Below, piece after piece: positions 7,858 through 16,331 of a stretch of 64,000 nt of DNA (position 1 is the stretch's first letter; the number at the start of each line of letters is the position of its first letter). The notes under the pieces were generated by a model. The model saw only the letters and a list, made by a program, of their open reading frames with translations. It did not search any database and was not told the origin of the DNA. The DNA is from Oleiharenicola lentus (lineage in GTDB: Bacteria > Verrucomicrobiota > Verrucomicrobiia > Opitutales > Opitutaceae). The stretch is taken from positions 1,243,693 to 1,307,692 of the forward strand of contig NZ_SDHX01000001.1 in the NCBI RefSeq assembly GCF_004118375.1, written 5' to 3'. A program made the position numbers and the translations under genes.

Positions 7858-10104
7858 TCAGGTGCGGCGCTCGGCCACGGCGCGCATCAATCGGACATGC
7901 CGGGGCAGCGACTGCGCCTCGTGGTATTTCCGGAGCACGGCGGCGCGGGCTTTTTCCGGGCGCGTGCGGTCGCCGGCAAAATGCGCGGCCAGCGCCTGCT
8001 TCAACGCGTCGGCGAGCCGGTAGCGGTCACCGGCGGGGATGAGCCACGCGTCCTCGGGCCCGATCATCTCGGCGATGCCGTTCACGTCGGTGGAGACGAT
8101 CAGCTTCCGGAAGGCCGCGGACTCAAGCAGCACGCGCGGGAAGGATTCCTCGAAGCTGGTGCAGCAGAAAATGTCGGCGAGGTGGTAGAAGTCGAAGATC
8201 TCGCCCGTCTCCGGCAGGAAGTGCGCGAGCTCGCCGAGTTGCAGCCGGGCGAGTTCCTCCTTGAGCGTCTCGAGAAACAACCCGGGCCGCGCGCCGACCA
8301 TGAGAAACTGGATCTTCCGCCCGGGGTAGGTGCGGGCGAGTTCCTCCTTCAGCAGCTCGACGGCCTGGATGAACACGTGCTGGCCCTTGCGCTCGCAGAC
8401 GGAGCCGATGTTCACGACGAGCACGGCCTCGGGGTCGAGCCCGTGCTTGCGGCGCAGGTCGGCGGCGCGGTGGGCGGCGGCGAAGGCGTCCACCCGGCCC
8501 GCATCCACCCAACTCGGGAGCAGCGAGAAATTACCGCGGCTGCCGAGGTGCGCGAAGACCCGGCGCGAGGAATCGGCGGTGAACACGACGCGGTCGGCGA
8601 GGCGGAAGCCGTCCTCGATGATCGGGAAAAGCGCGGGGTCGTAATCCTGCTTGAAGAAGCGGCGGATGGCCGAGCTCTCGTGGACGTAGAGCGCGATGGG
8701 TTTGTTCACGGCGCGCGCGGCATGAACGGCCCAGAACGTGACCATCGTGTTGGCGATGACGAGGTCGGTCTCGGTCCAGGGCAGCTGCGCGGACACGGTC
8801 GCGAGGCGCTCCGTGAACTCGCCCGCGGATTTCGCCGCCATCACGGGCGCGACATCCACGACCTCGACCGGCATGCCGGCGTCGGCGAAGACGCGGCGCA
8901 TCGGGCCTTCCTGCGGCGAGACCACGCGCACGGTCACGCCCGGCTGGGCCGCGAGGTGCCGGGCCAGCTCGAAGATGAACCACGGGGCGCCCTCGAAGTT
9001 GAGGTTGTGCGTCACCACGAGCACGCACAGCGGCGCGGAGGGATCGCGCGGCGCGGCTGGCTCGGGGGCGAGGCGGGCGCGGCCGGGTTTCGGCGGGGCT
9101 TCGGTGGCGAAGGCCGTCCACGCGGTGCGCACCGCCGGGCGTACGGACGACCAGTCGCCGACGGGCAGGCCGTGGCGCTGGGCGGATTTGCGCAGTTCCC
9201 ACGCGGCCGACGCGAAGGTGCGCAGCGAGCGCACGGGCAGGGAGGTCTCGGCCCCGGCGAGCAGGCGCGGGGTGAAACGCTGGCCGAAGACAAAGTGCTT
9301 CTCGCCGTTGTCAAGCTCGGCGAAAAGTTTCAGCAGCACGGGCACGGCGGTGTCGGCCGGCAGGTCCACGTGGCCGACGAAGGCGGATTTCTCCGCGCCG
9401 GCGAGTCCGGTGAACTCGCCGCCGACGTCGGTCCGCGGCAGGCCGTAGAGCAGGGTGCCCTCCTGCAGCGGGTCCACCATCGCGGTCAGGCGCGTGATGC
9501 GGCGCTCGCGGTGCGCGAGCCAGCCGGTGATGGAGAGCCGGCCGAAGCGCACCCAGCCGATCTCGCGCGGGGCCTCCAGCGCGCCGAAGAACGGCGGGTT
9601 GGGCAGGGAGTGGTGCAGCTCGGTGATCGCGCCCGAGACGATCTCGTCGGCCAGCGCCGGCAACGGCACGCCCGGCCGGCGCACCTGGAGCTGGAGCAGC
9701 GGGTTGAGTTGCGCGGGGAGGAGGTCGGGGAAACTTTTTGGCGGCGGGCAGCCGGCGGCCTCGGCAGTCACCGTGATGGGCGTGCGGAAGATTTCCCGCC
9801 AGGTGTTGGTCTGGTCGCGGACCTCGATGCGCAGGAGCGAGGCGCCCGCGTGGGGTGCGAGCAGCAGGGTGAAACCGAGGTAGGGCGGGCCGGGGCGGTG
9901 CAGATAAACCTCGTCGAGACCGGGCTTCGGCAGACCCCAGTTCGCGAGGAAGCAACGTCCGTCCACCCAGGCCCGCAGGTCGGTGAGCACGCGCTTTTCC
10001 GGCGACCAGAGCCAGCCGGCCAGCCACGTGAAACCCGCCGGGAACCGCCAGTCGGCCGGATGCACCTCGATCGCGAGCTTCCACTGCGGGGTGTCGATGA
10101 TCAT
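7858..10104 (-). CDS. Glycosyltransferase family 4 protein with two N-terminal accessory modules
   Basis: About 748 residues. It carries the same N-terminal module (AGWLWSPEKRVLTDLR) and second module (LSITGWLAHRERRITRLTA) as the 1306-residue transferase, then a GT4 domain at about 370-745 with LVVTHNLNFEGAPWFIFEL, the Lys-containing GSVCERKGQHVF and the nucleotide-sugar signature SFEESFPRVLLES. GT4 enzymes are retaining GT-B transferases. I chose the ATG at 10104 because the protein then begins MIIDTPQWKL, in register with its paralogues; an ATG at 10122 is possible. It is the first gene of a minus-strand operon with the gene ending at 5947. Confidence 0.88.
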   Translation of the reverse strand: MIIDTPQWKLAIEVHPADWRFPAGFTWLAGWLWSPEKRVLTDLRAWVDGRCFLANWGLPKPGLDEVYLHRPGPPYLGFTLLLAPHAGASLLRIEVRDQTNTWREIFRTPITVTAEAAGCPPPKSFPDLLPAQLNPLLQLQVRRPGVPLPALADEIVSGAITELHHSLPNPPFFGALEAPREIGWVRFGRLSITGWLAHRERRITRLTAMVDPLQEGTLLYGLPRTDVGGEFTGLAGAEKSAFVGHVDLPADTAVPVLLKLFAELDNGEKHFVFGQRFTPRLLAGAETSLPVRSLRTFASAAWELRKSAQRHGLPVGDWSSVRPAVRTAWTAFATEAPPKPGRARLAPEPAAPRDPSAPLCVLVVTHNLNFEGAPWFIFELARHLAAQPGVTVRVVSPQEGPMRRVFADAGMPVEVVDVAPVMAAKSAGEFTERLATVSAQLPWTETDLVIANTMVTFWAVHAARAVNKPIALYVHESSAIRRFFKQDYDPALFPIIEDGFRLADRVVFTADSSRRVFAHLGSRGNFSLLPSWVDAGRVDAFAAAHRAADLRRKHGLDPEAVLVVNIGSVCERKGQHVFIQAVELLKEELARTYPGRKIQFLMVGARPGLFLETLKEELARLQLGELAHFLPETGEIFDFYHLADIFCCTSFEESFPRVLLESAAFRKLIVSTDVNGIAEMIGPEDAWLIPAGDRYRLADALKQALAAHFAGDRTRPEKARAAVLRKYHEAQSLPRHVRLMRAVAERRT

Positions 10105-10196
10105 GCGGAGCCGCCAAGGCACGCCAATGCCGCCGGGCAGTCAACGTTAACCCGGATTTTTCACGCCAATGAAAGACCCTGAATCAGAAATATCCG

Positions 10197-10240
10197 TTTT
10201 GCCGTCGGCAAAAGCGACTTCGTCGCGGTTAGCCCCGACA
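10197..10240. repeat. Three adjacent short palindromes
   Basis: In the gap between divergent genes there are three back-to-back hairpin-forming units: TTTTGCCG-T-CGGCAAAA (10197-10213), GCGAC-TTC-GTCGC, and CCGAC-AAA-GTCGG. None is followed by a T run that would make a good terminator. They look like a small palindromic intergenic element. Function unknown. Confidence 0.5.
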
Positions 10241-10379
10241 AAGTCGGCCCGTCAGGGCGCATGTTTCTCTCCTCGTGGTGTGAAATAGGTGGGTTAAGGT
10301 GGCGGGTTTCGCCGCCTCGGTTGTCAGAGGCGCTGAATAGATGTTGCTACGCATTTTCACGGTCCTTTTTTGTCGCGGT

Positions 10380-12467
10380 ATGTCCGTCCAGGCACCTTCC
10401 CGCACCGAGAGCAGACTGCTGGTCGGACTTTTCCTGGTCGCCCTGGCCTACAGCCTGCATGGCGTCACCTACCACTGGACGAAGGGCTTTTTGTCCGGCC
10501 ACGAGTTCCGGCAGACCCAGACGGCGCTGATCACCCACTACATCGACCGGGACGACAACTTCTCCCTGCTCTACGAGACCCCGCTGGTGGGCAAGCCGTG
10601 GGTCTCGATCCTGATGGAGGTGCCGCTTTACGAGTGGGTGGTGGTCGGCCTGAGCCGGGCCACGGGGCTGCCGCATTTCATGGCGGCGCGCTCGGTGTCG
10701 GCGGCCTGCTTTTATCTCTCGTTGCCGGCGCTCTACCTCTTGCTCGGCCGGTTCGGTCTGCCCCGGCCGCGGCGCCTGCTGGTGCTGGCGCTGATCCTCT
10801 GCGCCCCGGTTTACATCTACTACTCGCGGGCGTTCCTGATTGATGCGATGGCGTTCTGCTTCAGCGCGTGGTGGCTGCTGGCGTTCGTGCGCGCGATGGA
10901 TGAGCGGCGCTGGCCGTGGCTGGTGCTGGCCACGGTGGCCGGCACAGGGGCCGCCCTGGTGAAGAGCGCGACCTTTGCCGTCTGGCTGCCGCCGGCTGCG
11001 GCTTACGGAGCGTGGCTGCTCTGGCGGGATCTGCGGGCGGGGACGGGCTGGCGCGCGCCGGGGCAAACGCTGGCGTGGGGATTGGCGACGGTGGTCGTGG
11101 CGCTCGGGGCGTTGCGGGCGTGGATCGCCTACACCGATCCCATCAAGGCCGCGCACGCCTCGGCGTGGATCTTCACTTCCAAAACCCTTTCGCAGGGCAA
11201 CTGGGGTTTGTTTGACCTGCGCGCGCTGTTCTCGGCGGAAGTGTGGCGTCAGCTGTTGCACTGCTGGGAGCAGGCGATCGCGTCGCGCTGGATCATCGCG
11301 GGCGGGTTGCTGGCCGGTCTGGCGCTGCCGCGGGTGCGCGGGCCGGTGCTGGGGCTCGGGGCGGCCTTCTTCGCGGCGCAGGCGCTGTTCCCGAACGCCT
11401 ATGCCTACCAGGACTACTATTTCTATTCCATCGCGGTGTTCGTGCTGGCGGCCCTGGGTTTCACTATGGTCGGGCTGCTCGATACCCGCTGGCCGCGCGT
11501 CTTGGTCGCCCTGGTCGTGGCCGTGCCCTTCGCCGCGCAGGTGCACGCCTACTGGCAGGACTACCGCGTCGGGCAGAGTGCCGATCTGAAAGGCGGTTTT
11601 CCGCTGACCGACCTGCTGCGCGACCACACGCCGGAGGGCAGCGTCCTGGTGATCGCCGGGGCCGACTGGGCGGGCATCGTGCCGTATTACTCCCAGCGCA
11701 AGGCGCTCATGATCCGCAACGGCCTCGAGGACGACCGTGCCTACCTGCGCCGTGCCTTCAACGACCTGGAGGGCGAAAACATCTCGGCCCTCGTGCTCCA
11801 CGGTCCGCTGCGGCAGCATCAGAATCTCATCACGATCGCGGCGAGCCGGCTGGGACTCGACCCGCGCGGCCCGACCTTTTCCTACCAGGAGGTGGACGTG
11901 TATGTGCCAAAGCGACTGGCGGCGGAGCTGCGCACGCGGCTGGCGTCGGCCGCGCCTTATGCCGGTGTGACCGTGCATCCGCCGCGCGCGGACGAGGCCG
12001 TGTGGAAACACCTCGTGGCGATCACCCCGGAGCGCGCGCAGAGCGAGTTCAAGGCGTTCCAGCCGGCGCCGTTTCAGGCGGATTTCCAGTTCGGACTGGG
12101 CTGGATGGGCGTCGGCGGGCGCCAGGTGCTCTCCGCCCATCCCGACGCGAACCTCTGGATCAAGCCGCCGGCGGACGCGACGCGGATCACCTGGACCTAC
12201 GGCCTGCTGCCGGGCGCCTACGAGAATCCCACGTCGAAGACCGACGGCGTGGAGTTCATCATCACGGGCGAACTGCCCGACGGCAGCGAACGGCGCCTCC
12301 ACCGGCGGGTGCTGGACCCGTGGGCCAACCCGGCGCACCGCGGCGAGCAGACGGAAACCATCGCCTGCTCCCTGCGGCCGGGAGAGGTGCTGCGCTTCTC
12401 GAGCGGCCCCTTTGAAACCCCCGAGCGCGACTGGGCCTACTTCGCGGCAATCAGGATCGAGCCCTGA
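10380..12467 (+). CDS. ArnT/PMT-like membrane glycosyltransferase (first of tandem pair)
   Basis: A polytopic protein of about 695 residues with about ten hydrophobic segments in the first 400, then a soluble C-terminal domain. The first loop carries SGHEFRQTQTALITHYID; an acidic residue in this loop is the catalytic position in GT-C enzymes of the ArnT/protein-mannosyltransferase type, which use polyprenyl-phosphate sugars on the outer face of the membrane. The ATG at 10380 is preferred over 10341 because MSVQAPSRTESRLLVGLF then aligns with the start of the adjacent paralogue. The next gene begins 58 bp downstream. Likely a surface-glycan transferase of the adjacent locus; substrate unknown. 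Confidence 0.82.
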   Translation: MSVQAPSRTESRLLVGLFLVALAYSLHGVTYHWTKGFLSGHEFRQTQTALITHYIDRDDNFSLLYETPLVGKPWVSILMEVPLYEWVVVGLSRATGLPHFMAARSVSAACFYLSLPALYLLLGRFGLPRPRRLLVLALILCAPVYIYYSRAFLIDAMAFCFSAWWLLAFVRAMDERRWPWLVLATVAGTGAALVKSATFAVWLPPAAAYGAWLLWRDLRAGTGWRAPGQTLAWGLATVVVALGALRAWIAYTDPIKAAHASAWIFTSKTLSQGNWGLFDLRALFSAEVWRQLLHCWEQAIASRWIIAGGLLAGLALPRVRGPVLGLGAAFFAAQALFPNAYAYQDYYFYSIAVFVLAALGFTMVGLLDTRWPRVLVALVVAVPFAAQVHAYWQDYRVGQSADLKGGFPLTDLLRDHTPEGSVLVIAGADWAGIVPYYSQRKALMIRNGLEDDRAYLRRAFNDLEGENISALVLHGPLRQHQNLITIAASRLGLDPRGPTFSYQEVDVYVPKRLAAELRTRLASAAPYAGVTVHPPRADEAVWKHLVAITPERAQSEFKAFQPAPFQADFQFGLGWMGVGGRQVLSAHPDANLWIKPPADATRITWTYGLLPGAYENPTSKTDGVEFIITGELPDGSERRLHRRVLDPWANPAHRGEQTETIACSLRPGEVLRFSSGPFETPERDWAYFAAIRIEP

Positions 12468-12525
12468 GCGCGCGGCGGCCCGATAAATTATTGCCCGGAA
12501 AATTCTCCCGGTTTTTTCTGTCCGC

Positions 12526-14610
12526 ATGGTTTCGCCGGAAACATCCTCCAAGGAAGCACGGCTGTGGACCGGCCTGCTGGTCGCGGCGCTGATCTACAGC
12601 GTCTGCGGGATCGGCTACCACTGGACGATGGGCTTCATGTCGGGGCACGAGTTCCGGCAGGCGCACACGGCGATCGTGGCGCACTACATCGACCAGCAGG
12701 ACAACTTCGGGCTGCTCTACGAGGTGCCCATCTTCGGCAAGCCCTGGGTGTCGCTCCTGCTGGAGGTGCCGATCTACGAGTGGGCGGTGGTGCTGCTGAG
12801 CCGGGCGACCGGCTGGCCGCACGTGGTGGCGGCGCGCACGGTGACGGCGGCGTGTTTCTACCTGACCTTGCCCGCGGTGTGGCTGCTGCTCGGCCGGCTC
12901 GGTCTGCCGAAGCCGCGGCGGATGCTGATGCTGGCGCTGGTCCTGTGCACGCCGCTCTACATCTACTATTCGCGGGCGTTCCTGATGGACTCGATGGCGC
13001 TGATGTTCAGCGCGTGGTGGCTCGTGGCCTTTGTGCGCGCGATGGAGCGGCGCAGCCCGGCCTGGCTGGCGGCCGCGGTCGTCACCGGCACCGCCGCCGC
13101 CCTGATCAAGAGCGCGGTCTGGGCCGCGTGGCTGGTGCCGGGCGCGACCTACGGCGCGTGGCTGCTCGGGCAGGACCTGCGCACGCGGGCCGGCTGGAAG
13201 GCCACGTTGCGGACGGTCGCGTGGGGGCTCGCCACGGTGGTGGTCGGGCTGGTGGCGCTGCGCGCCTGGGTGGCCTACACCGATCCGATCAAGGCCGCGC
13301 ACGCCTCGGCGTGGATCTTCACCTCGAAAAACCTCACGCAGGGCAACTGGGGCCTGTTCGAGCTGAAGGCGCTCTTCTCGGCCGAGCTCTGGAAAAATCT
13401 CCTCCACTGCTGGGAACAGGGCATCATGTCGCGCTGGCTGGTCTTCGCCTACCTGGGCGCGGGCCTGCTGCTGCCGGCGGTGCGCTGGCGGGTGCTGGGG
13501 ACGGCGGCACCGTTCTTCGTCGCGCAGGCCATGTTCCCGTTCGCCTATGCCTACCAGGACTATTACTTCTACGCCTGCGCCGTGTTCCTGGTCGTGGGGC
13601 TGGGGTACACGCTGCTCGGGCTCGTGGACTCGCGGCTGCCGCGATGGGTGGTCGGCGTGCTGGTGCTCGTGCCCTTTGCCGGGCAGGTGCGGGCCTACTG
13701 GCAGGATTACCGGGTCGGGCAGAGCACCTGGCACCAGGGTGGCTATTCGTTCACGGAGCTGCTGCGCGACTACACGCCGGAAAACACGGTGCTCATCGTG
13801 GCCGGTGCGGACTGGTCGGCGGTCACCCCGCTCTACGCCCAGCGCCGGGCGCTCATGATCCGCAACGGGCTGGAACACGACCGGGCCTACCTCGAGCGGG
13901 CGTTCAAGGATCTGGAGGGTGAGGAAGTCTCCGCGCTGATCGTGTTCAACGAGCTCCGGCAGAACCGGGCGTTCATCAACATGGCGGCGTCGCGCTTCGA
14001 CATCGACACGAGCCAGCCCACGGTGTCGTTCCACACGGCCGACATCTACGCGTCGCGCACCTACTCGAAGAGCCTGCAGCTCATCCTGCAGAGCACGCGC
14101 AAATACCCGCAGCTCACGCTGCCGCCGGGGGCGCTCTCGACGGAGCCGGTCAAGGGCCTGATCACCTTCCCGCCTGAGATGGCCCGCAGCTCCTTCCCCA
14201 ACCTCTCGCCCGCGCCCTACCAGGCGAACTTCCAGTTCGGCCTCGACTGGCTGACCCACGGGCGCATCGCCGTGCTCTCCGCCCACCCGGACGCCGACCT
14301 CTGGATCGAGCCGCCGGCCGGGGCGCGCGAAATTCGCTGGAGCTTCGGCATTTTCGCCGGCGCCTATGAAAAACCCGAGGCGCGCACCGACGGCGTCGAG
14401 TTCAACATCTACGCCGAGCAACCCGACGGACAAACGCGCCGGCTCTACCGCCGCGTGCTGGACCCGGGCCGCGTGGTCAACGACCGGGGCGACCAGCATG
14501 CGGTGATCTCCTACACGCCGCAACCCGGCGACAAGCTGCGCTTCTCCACGCGACCCTACGAGACCACGGCCTTCGACTGGGCCTACCTGATCAAGATCGA
14601 GGTGAAGTAG
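12526..14610 (+). CDS. ArnT/PMT-like membrane glycosyltransferase (second of tandem pair)
   Basis: 694 residues, collinear with and clearly homologous to the preceding gene throughout. Shared blocks include MSGHEFRQAHTAIVAHYID, PLYIYYSRAFLMDSMAL, AYTDPIKAAHASAWIFTS and SAHPDADLWIEPPAG. It is therefore a tandem duplicate, with the same predicted role as a membrane GT-C transferase with a C-terminal periplasmic domain. The upstream spacer ends in a T run after a short CCGG-N8-CCGG motif; that is too weak to call a terminator, and the two genes are probably cotranscribed. It converges on the gene ending at 14644. Confidence 0.85.
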   Translation: MVSPETSSKEARLWTGLLVAALIYSVCGIGYHWTMGFMSGHEFRQAHTAIVAHYIDQQDNFGLLYEVPIFGKPWVSLLLEVPIYEWAVVLLSRATGWPHVVAARTVTAACFYLTLPAVWLLLGRLGLPKPRRMLMLALVLCTPLYIYYSRAFLMDSMALMFSAWWLVAFVRAMERRSPAWLAAAVVTGTAAALIKSAVWAAWLVPGATYGAWLLGQDLRTRAGWKATLRTVAWGLATVVVGLVALRAWVAYTDPIKAAHASAWIFTSKNLTQGNWGLFELKALFSAELWKNLLHCWEQGIMSRWLVFAYLGAGLLLPAVRWRVLGTAAPFFVAQAMFPFAYAYQDYYFYACAVFLVVGLGYTLLGLVDSRLPRWVVGVLVLVPFAGQVRAYWQDYRVGQSTWHQGGYSFTELLRDYTPENTVLIVAGADWSAVTPLYAQRRALMIRNGLEHDRAYLERAFKDLEGEEVSALIVFNELRQNRAFINMAASRFDIDTSQPTVSFHTADIYASRTYSKSLQLILQSTRKYPQLTLPPGALSTEPVKGLITFPPEMARSSFPNLSPAPYQANFQFGLDWLTHGRIAVLSAHPDADLWIEPPAGAREIRWSFGIFAGAYEKPEARTDGVEFNIYAEQPDGQTRRLYRRVLDPGRVVNDRGDQHAVISYTPQPGDKLRFSTRPYETTAFDWAYLIKIEVK

Positions 14611-14643
14611 GATTCTGCGCGAGTTCCGCTCTGCCGGCGCGGC

Positions 14644-15264
14644 TTAGGGTGATTGCAGCTGACCGTCGGCAGTGAGGGTGATGCGGGTGCCCTTGCGGAG
14701 CTTGCGACCGGCGTGGACCCAGGTGTCGCCGAGCAGGCAGGACTTCAGGCGGCCGTTGGCGTGCAGTTCGATCGCGCCGCGCACCAGACCCGGGGCGCAG
14801 GGCACGCCGTCGAGGGTCGTCGGGCGGACCGGGAAAAACTGCTTCAGCGCACCGTCGGGATAAAACGCGGTCTGCACGCCCTTGGGGCCGCCCGTGCCGC
14901 GGCAGAGGTGACCCTGCACGGTCGTGTCGGTGGGAAACGCGCAGGTGGTGATGTTGCCGGCGGTGTCCTGCCGCACCCAGGTGCCGGCGGGAATGGTGAG
15001 GCGCGGGAGCGCGATCTCGTGCGCGGCGGTGAAGGCCGCGGGCGTGCCGTCGGGGTGGAGATGAAGCCAGCCCGGGCGGCAGGCGCGCCCGCCGACCACG
15101 GTTTCGGTGTCGATTTCGCCGACATGAAAGCCCGCGGCGTCGGTGCGGACCTTGGTAAACAGGACGCCGTGCAGCGTCACATTGCGCTGCCAGGACGCGG
15201 CCAGCGCGGCGATGGGGAGGAACAGGGCGAAGCCGAAGATGAGGAGTCGGCGGGGTGTTTTCAT
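14644..15264 (-). CDS. Secreted protein with MORN-like repeats
   Basis: 206 residues with a clear signal peptide (MKTPRRLLIFGFALFLPIAALAA). The mature part repeats a short beta-hairpin pattern built on 'Leu/Phe-x-Pro/Ala-Asp/Asn-Gly' (LHLHPDGTPAAF, FYPDGALKQF, ELHANGRLKSC), resembling MORN/YwqK-type repeats, and has several Cys residues that could form disulphides. It is probably periplasmic or surface-exposed. No enzyme motif is visible. Its upstream region holds the first pair of 21-bp palindromes, the nearer one about 136 bp before the start codon. Confidence 0.7.
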   Translation of the reverse strand: MKTPRRLLIFGFALFLPIAALAASWQRNVTLHGVLFTKVRTDAAGFHVGEIDTETVVGGRACRPGWLHLHPDGTPAAFTAAHEIALPRLTIPAGTWVRQDTAGNITTCAFPTDTTVQGHLCRGTGGPKGVQTAFYPDGALKQFFPVRPTTLDGVPCAPGLVRGAIELHANGRLKSCLLGDTWVHAGRKLRKGTRITLTADGQLQSP

Positions 15265-15390
15265 GCGAAAATCTTACCCGCGCCGCACCGGACCGGCCAC
15301 GACAGAAGCTGCGCATGAATTGCGGCTTTGCGGCCCGCACCCGCCACCCGAACACCTGATTGCTCCACGCCGCACCCATGCCCGCGAGGC

Positions 15391-15429
15391 CCCGAGCCCA
15401 ATGTTCGTATTACGAACATTGGGCTCGGG
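15391..15429. repeat. 21-bp palindrome, copy 1, within a 39-bp perfect palindrome
   Basis: The core at 15400-15420 has two 10-bp arms around a single central T (inner part TGTTCGTATTACGAACA). Here the flanks extend the symmetry with CCCGAGCCC/GGGCTCGGG to 19-bp arms. Copy 2 lies 140 bp further on. Confidence 0.95.
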
Positions 15430-15539
15430 CGGCTCTCAAGGGGAGTGGGCCGGAACGGCCCCGGGCCGGCGGGTTTCCCTCGGGGCGCGGCGTCGCAGTG
15501 AAAGCGCGCAGGCGGGAGGCACCCGGCCCCGCAAGGGGC

Positions 15540-15560
15540 AATGTTCGTAATACGAACATT
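15540..15560. repeat. 21-bp palindrome, copy 2 (central A)
   Basis: Same 10-bp arms as copy 1 but with A as the centre base, so it is in the opposite orientation relative to copy 1. The flanks are not symmetric beyond 1 bp. Confidence 0.95.
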
Positions 15561-15830
15561 GGGGCGGAAGCACGGCGGCAGGGGGCGGGTGAGGAGGGAC
15601 TTGGGACCAAGCACGAGGGACCAGGGACTGAAGTCGGAAGTCAGAGGACTGGTTCCTTGATCCTTGTTACTTCTCTTCGAGGGTGGGGGAAGGGTGGACG
15701 CAGCGGGTGCCCTAGGGGCGGCGAGGACATAAATTCGAGAGCCGTCGGATCAGCTTGGCCTGATCCCGACGGCGGAGCTCGTGTTGTGGCCAACCCTGCC
15801 CGGCGGGCACCCGGTTTAGCCACCCCTGCG

Positions 15831-16328
15831 CTATCGCTTCGGGGCCGCGCCTTTCGGTGCGACCATCTTCGCCCTGCCGGGCTTCGTCCCTCCCACGACG
15901 GCCAATCTGCGGAGCAAACAAGCTTCATTCTTTCGGCGAAGCTCATGCTCCCAAATGCGAATCACTGCCCAGCCGCGTCCGCGCAGGGCGCGGTTTACGC
16001 GGCGGTCGCGGGTCCGGTTGCCCTCGATCTTTTTCCGCCAGAAGGCCGCGCGGGTCTTCGGCCAGATCGCGTGTTTCGGACAGCCGTGCCAGAAGCAACC
16101 GTCCACAAACACCGCCGTCTTAAGTTTAGGGAAGACGAAGTCGGGTTTCACCCTGAACGTCTTCAACTTCGCACTTCCAACTTTCCACTGGAGCGAAGCT
16201 CCTCTTCTCCATCCCCTGATGCCATTTGCCCGGAAAATCTGAATCAGCTGCAGTTCGGTGGCCTTGTTTCCAGTGCTGCGGATGCGGGACATCACAGCCG
16301 ACCGTTTCGTCTTCGAGTAGACATCCAC
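15831..16328 (-). CDS. vsr: Very short patch repair endonuclease (Vsr family)
   Basis: 165 residues. Vsr enzymes nick 5' to T in T:G mismatches left by deamination of 5-methylcytosine and usually accompany a C5 methyltransferase, as here. The family motifs are present: MSRIRSTGNKATEL near the N-terminus, the catalytic core KPDFVFPKLKTAVFVDGCFW (with the essential Asp), HGCPKHAIWPKT (catalytic His and zinc ligands) and the C-terminal VIRIWEHEL. The GTG start at 16328 follows the HNH gene stop by 3 bp. The last 20 or so residues, rich in Lys, Pro and Ala, run beyond the usual fold and may be a tail gained from flanking DNA. It is the last gene of the defence island. Confidence 0.93.
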   Translation of the reverse strand: MDVYSKTKRSAVMSRIRSTGNKATELQLIQIFRANGIRGWRRGASLQWKVGSAKLKTFRVKPDFVFPKLKTAVFVDGCFWHGCPKHAIWPKTRAAFWRKKIEGNRTRDRRVNRALRGRGWAVIRIWEHELRRKNEACLLRRLAVVGGTKPGRAKMVAPKGAAPKR

Positions 16329-16331
16329 TGA

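Larger units (their letters stand above)
15265..15830. other. Gene-free spacer before the defence island
   Basis: About 570 bp with no convincing gene. It holds the first pair of 21-bp palindromes (15400-15420 and 15540-15560) and, near 15655, CTTGATCCTTGTTACTT, a phrase that recurs near 26310 (on the other strand) and 30035. Short open frames reading MFVLRTL are only the palindrome translated. The far end is the 3' flank of the Vsr gene. Confidence 0.7.

Noticed and set aside
6013-10182. Plus-strand open frame of about 1389 codons
   Set aside because: It is antisense to two clear glycosyltransferase genes, has no domain, and is full of low-complexity Arg/Gly/Glu runs, as expected for mirror frames in G+C-rich DNA.
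12493-12518. CCGG-N8-CCGG followed by a T run, as a terminator between the tandem membrane transferases
   Set aside because: The stem is only 4 bp and the T run ends 8 bp before the next start codon; a functional terminator there is unlikely.
15360-15950. Short frames beginning MFVLRTL or MFVIRTL near the palindromes
   Set aside because: They are simply the palindrome translated from its internal ATG, which occurs at several copies with unrelated continuations.
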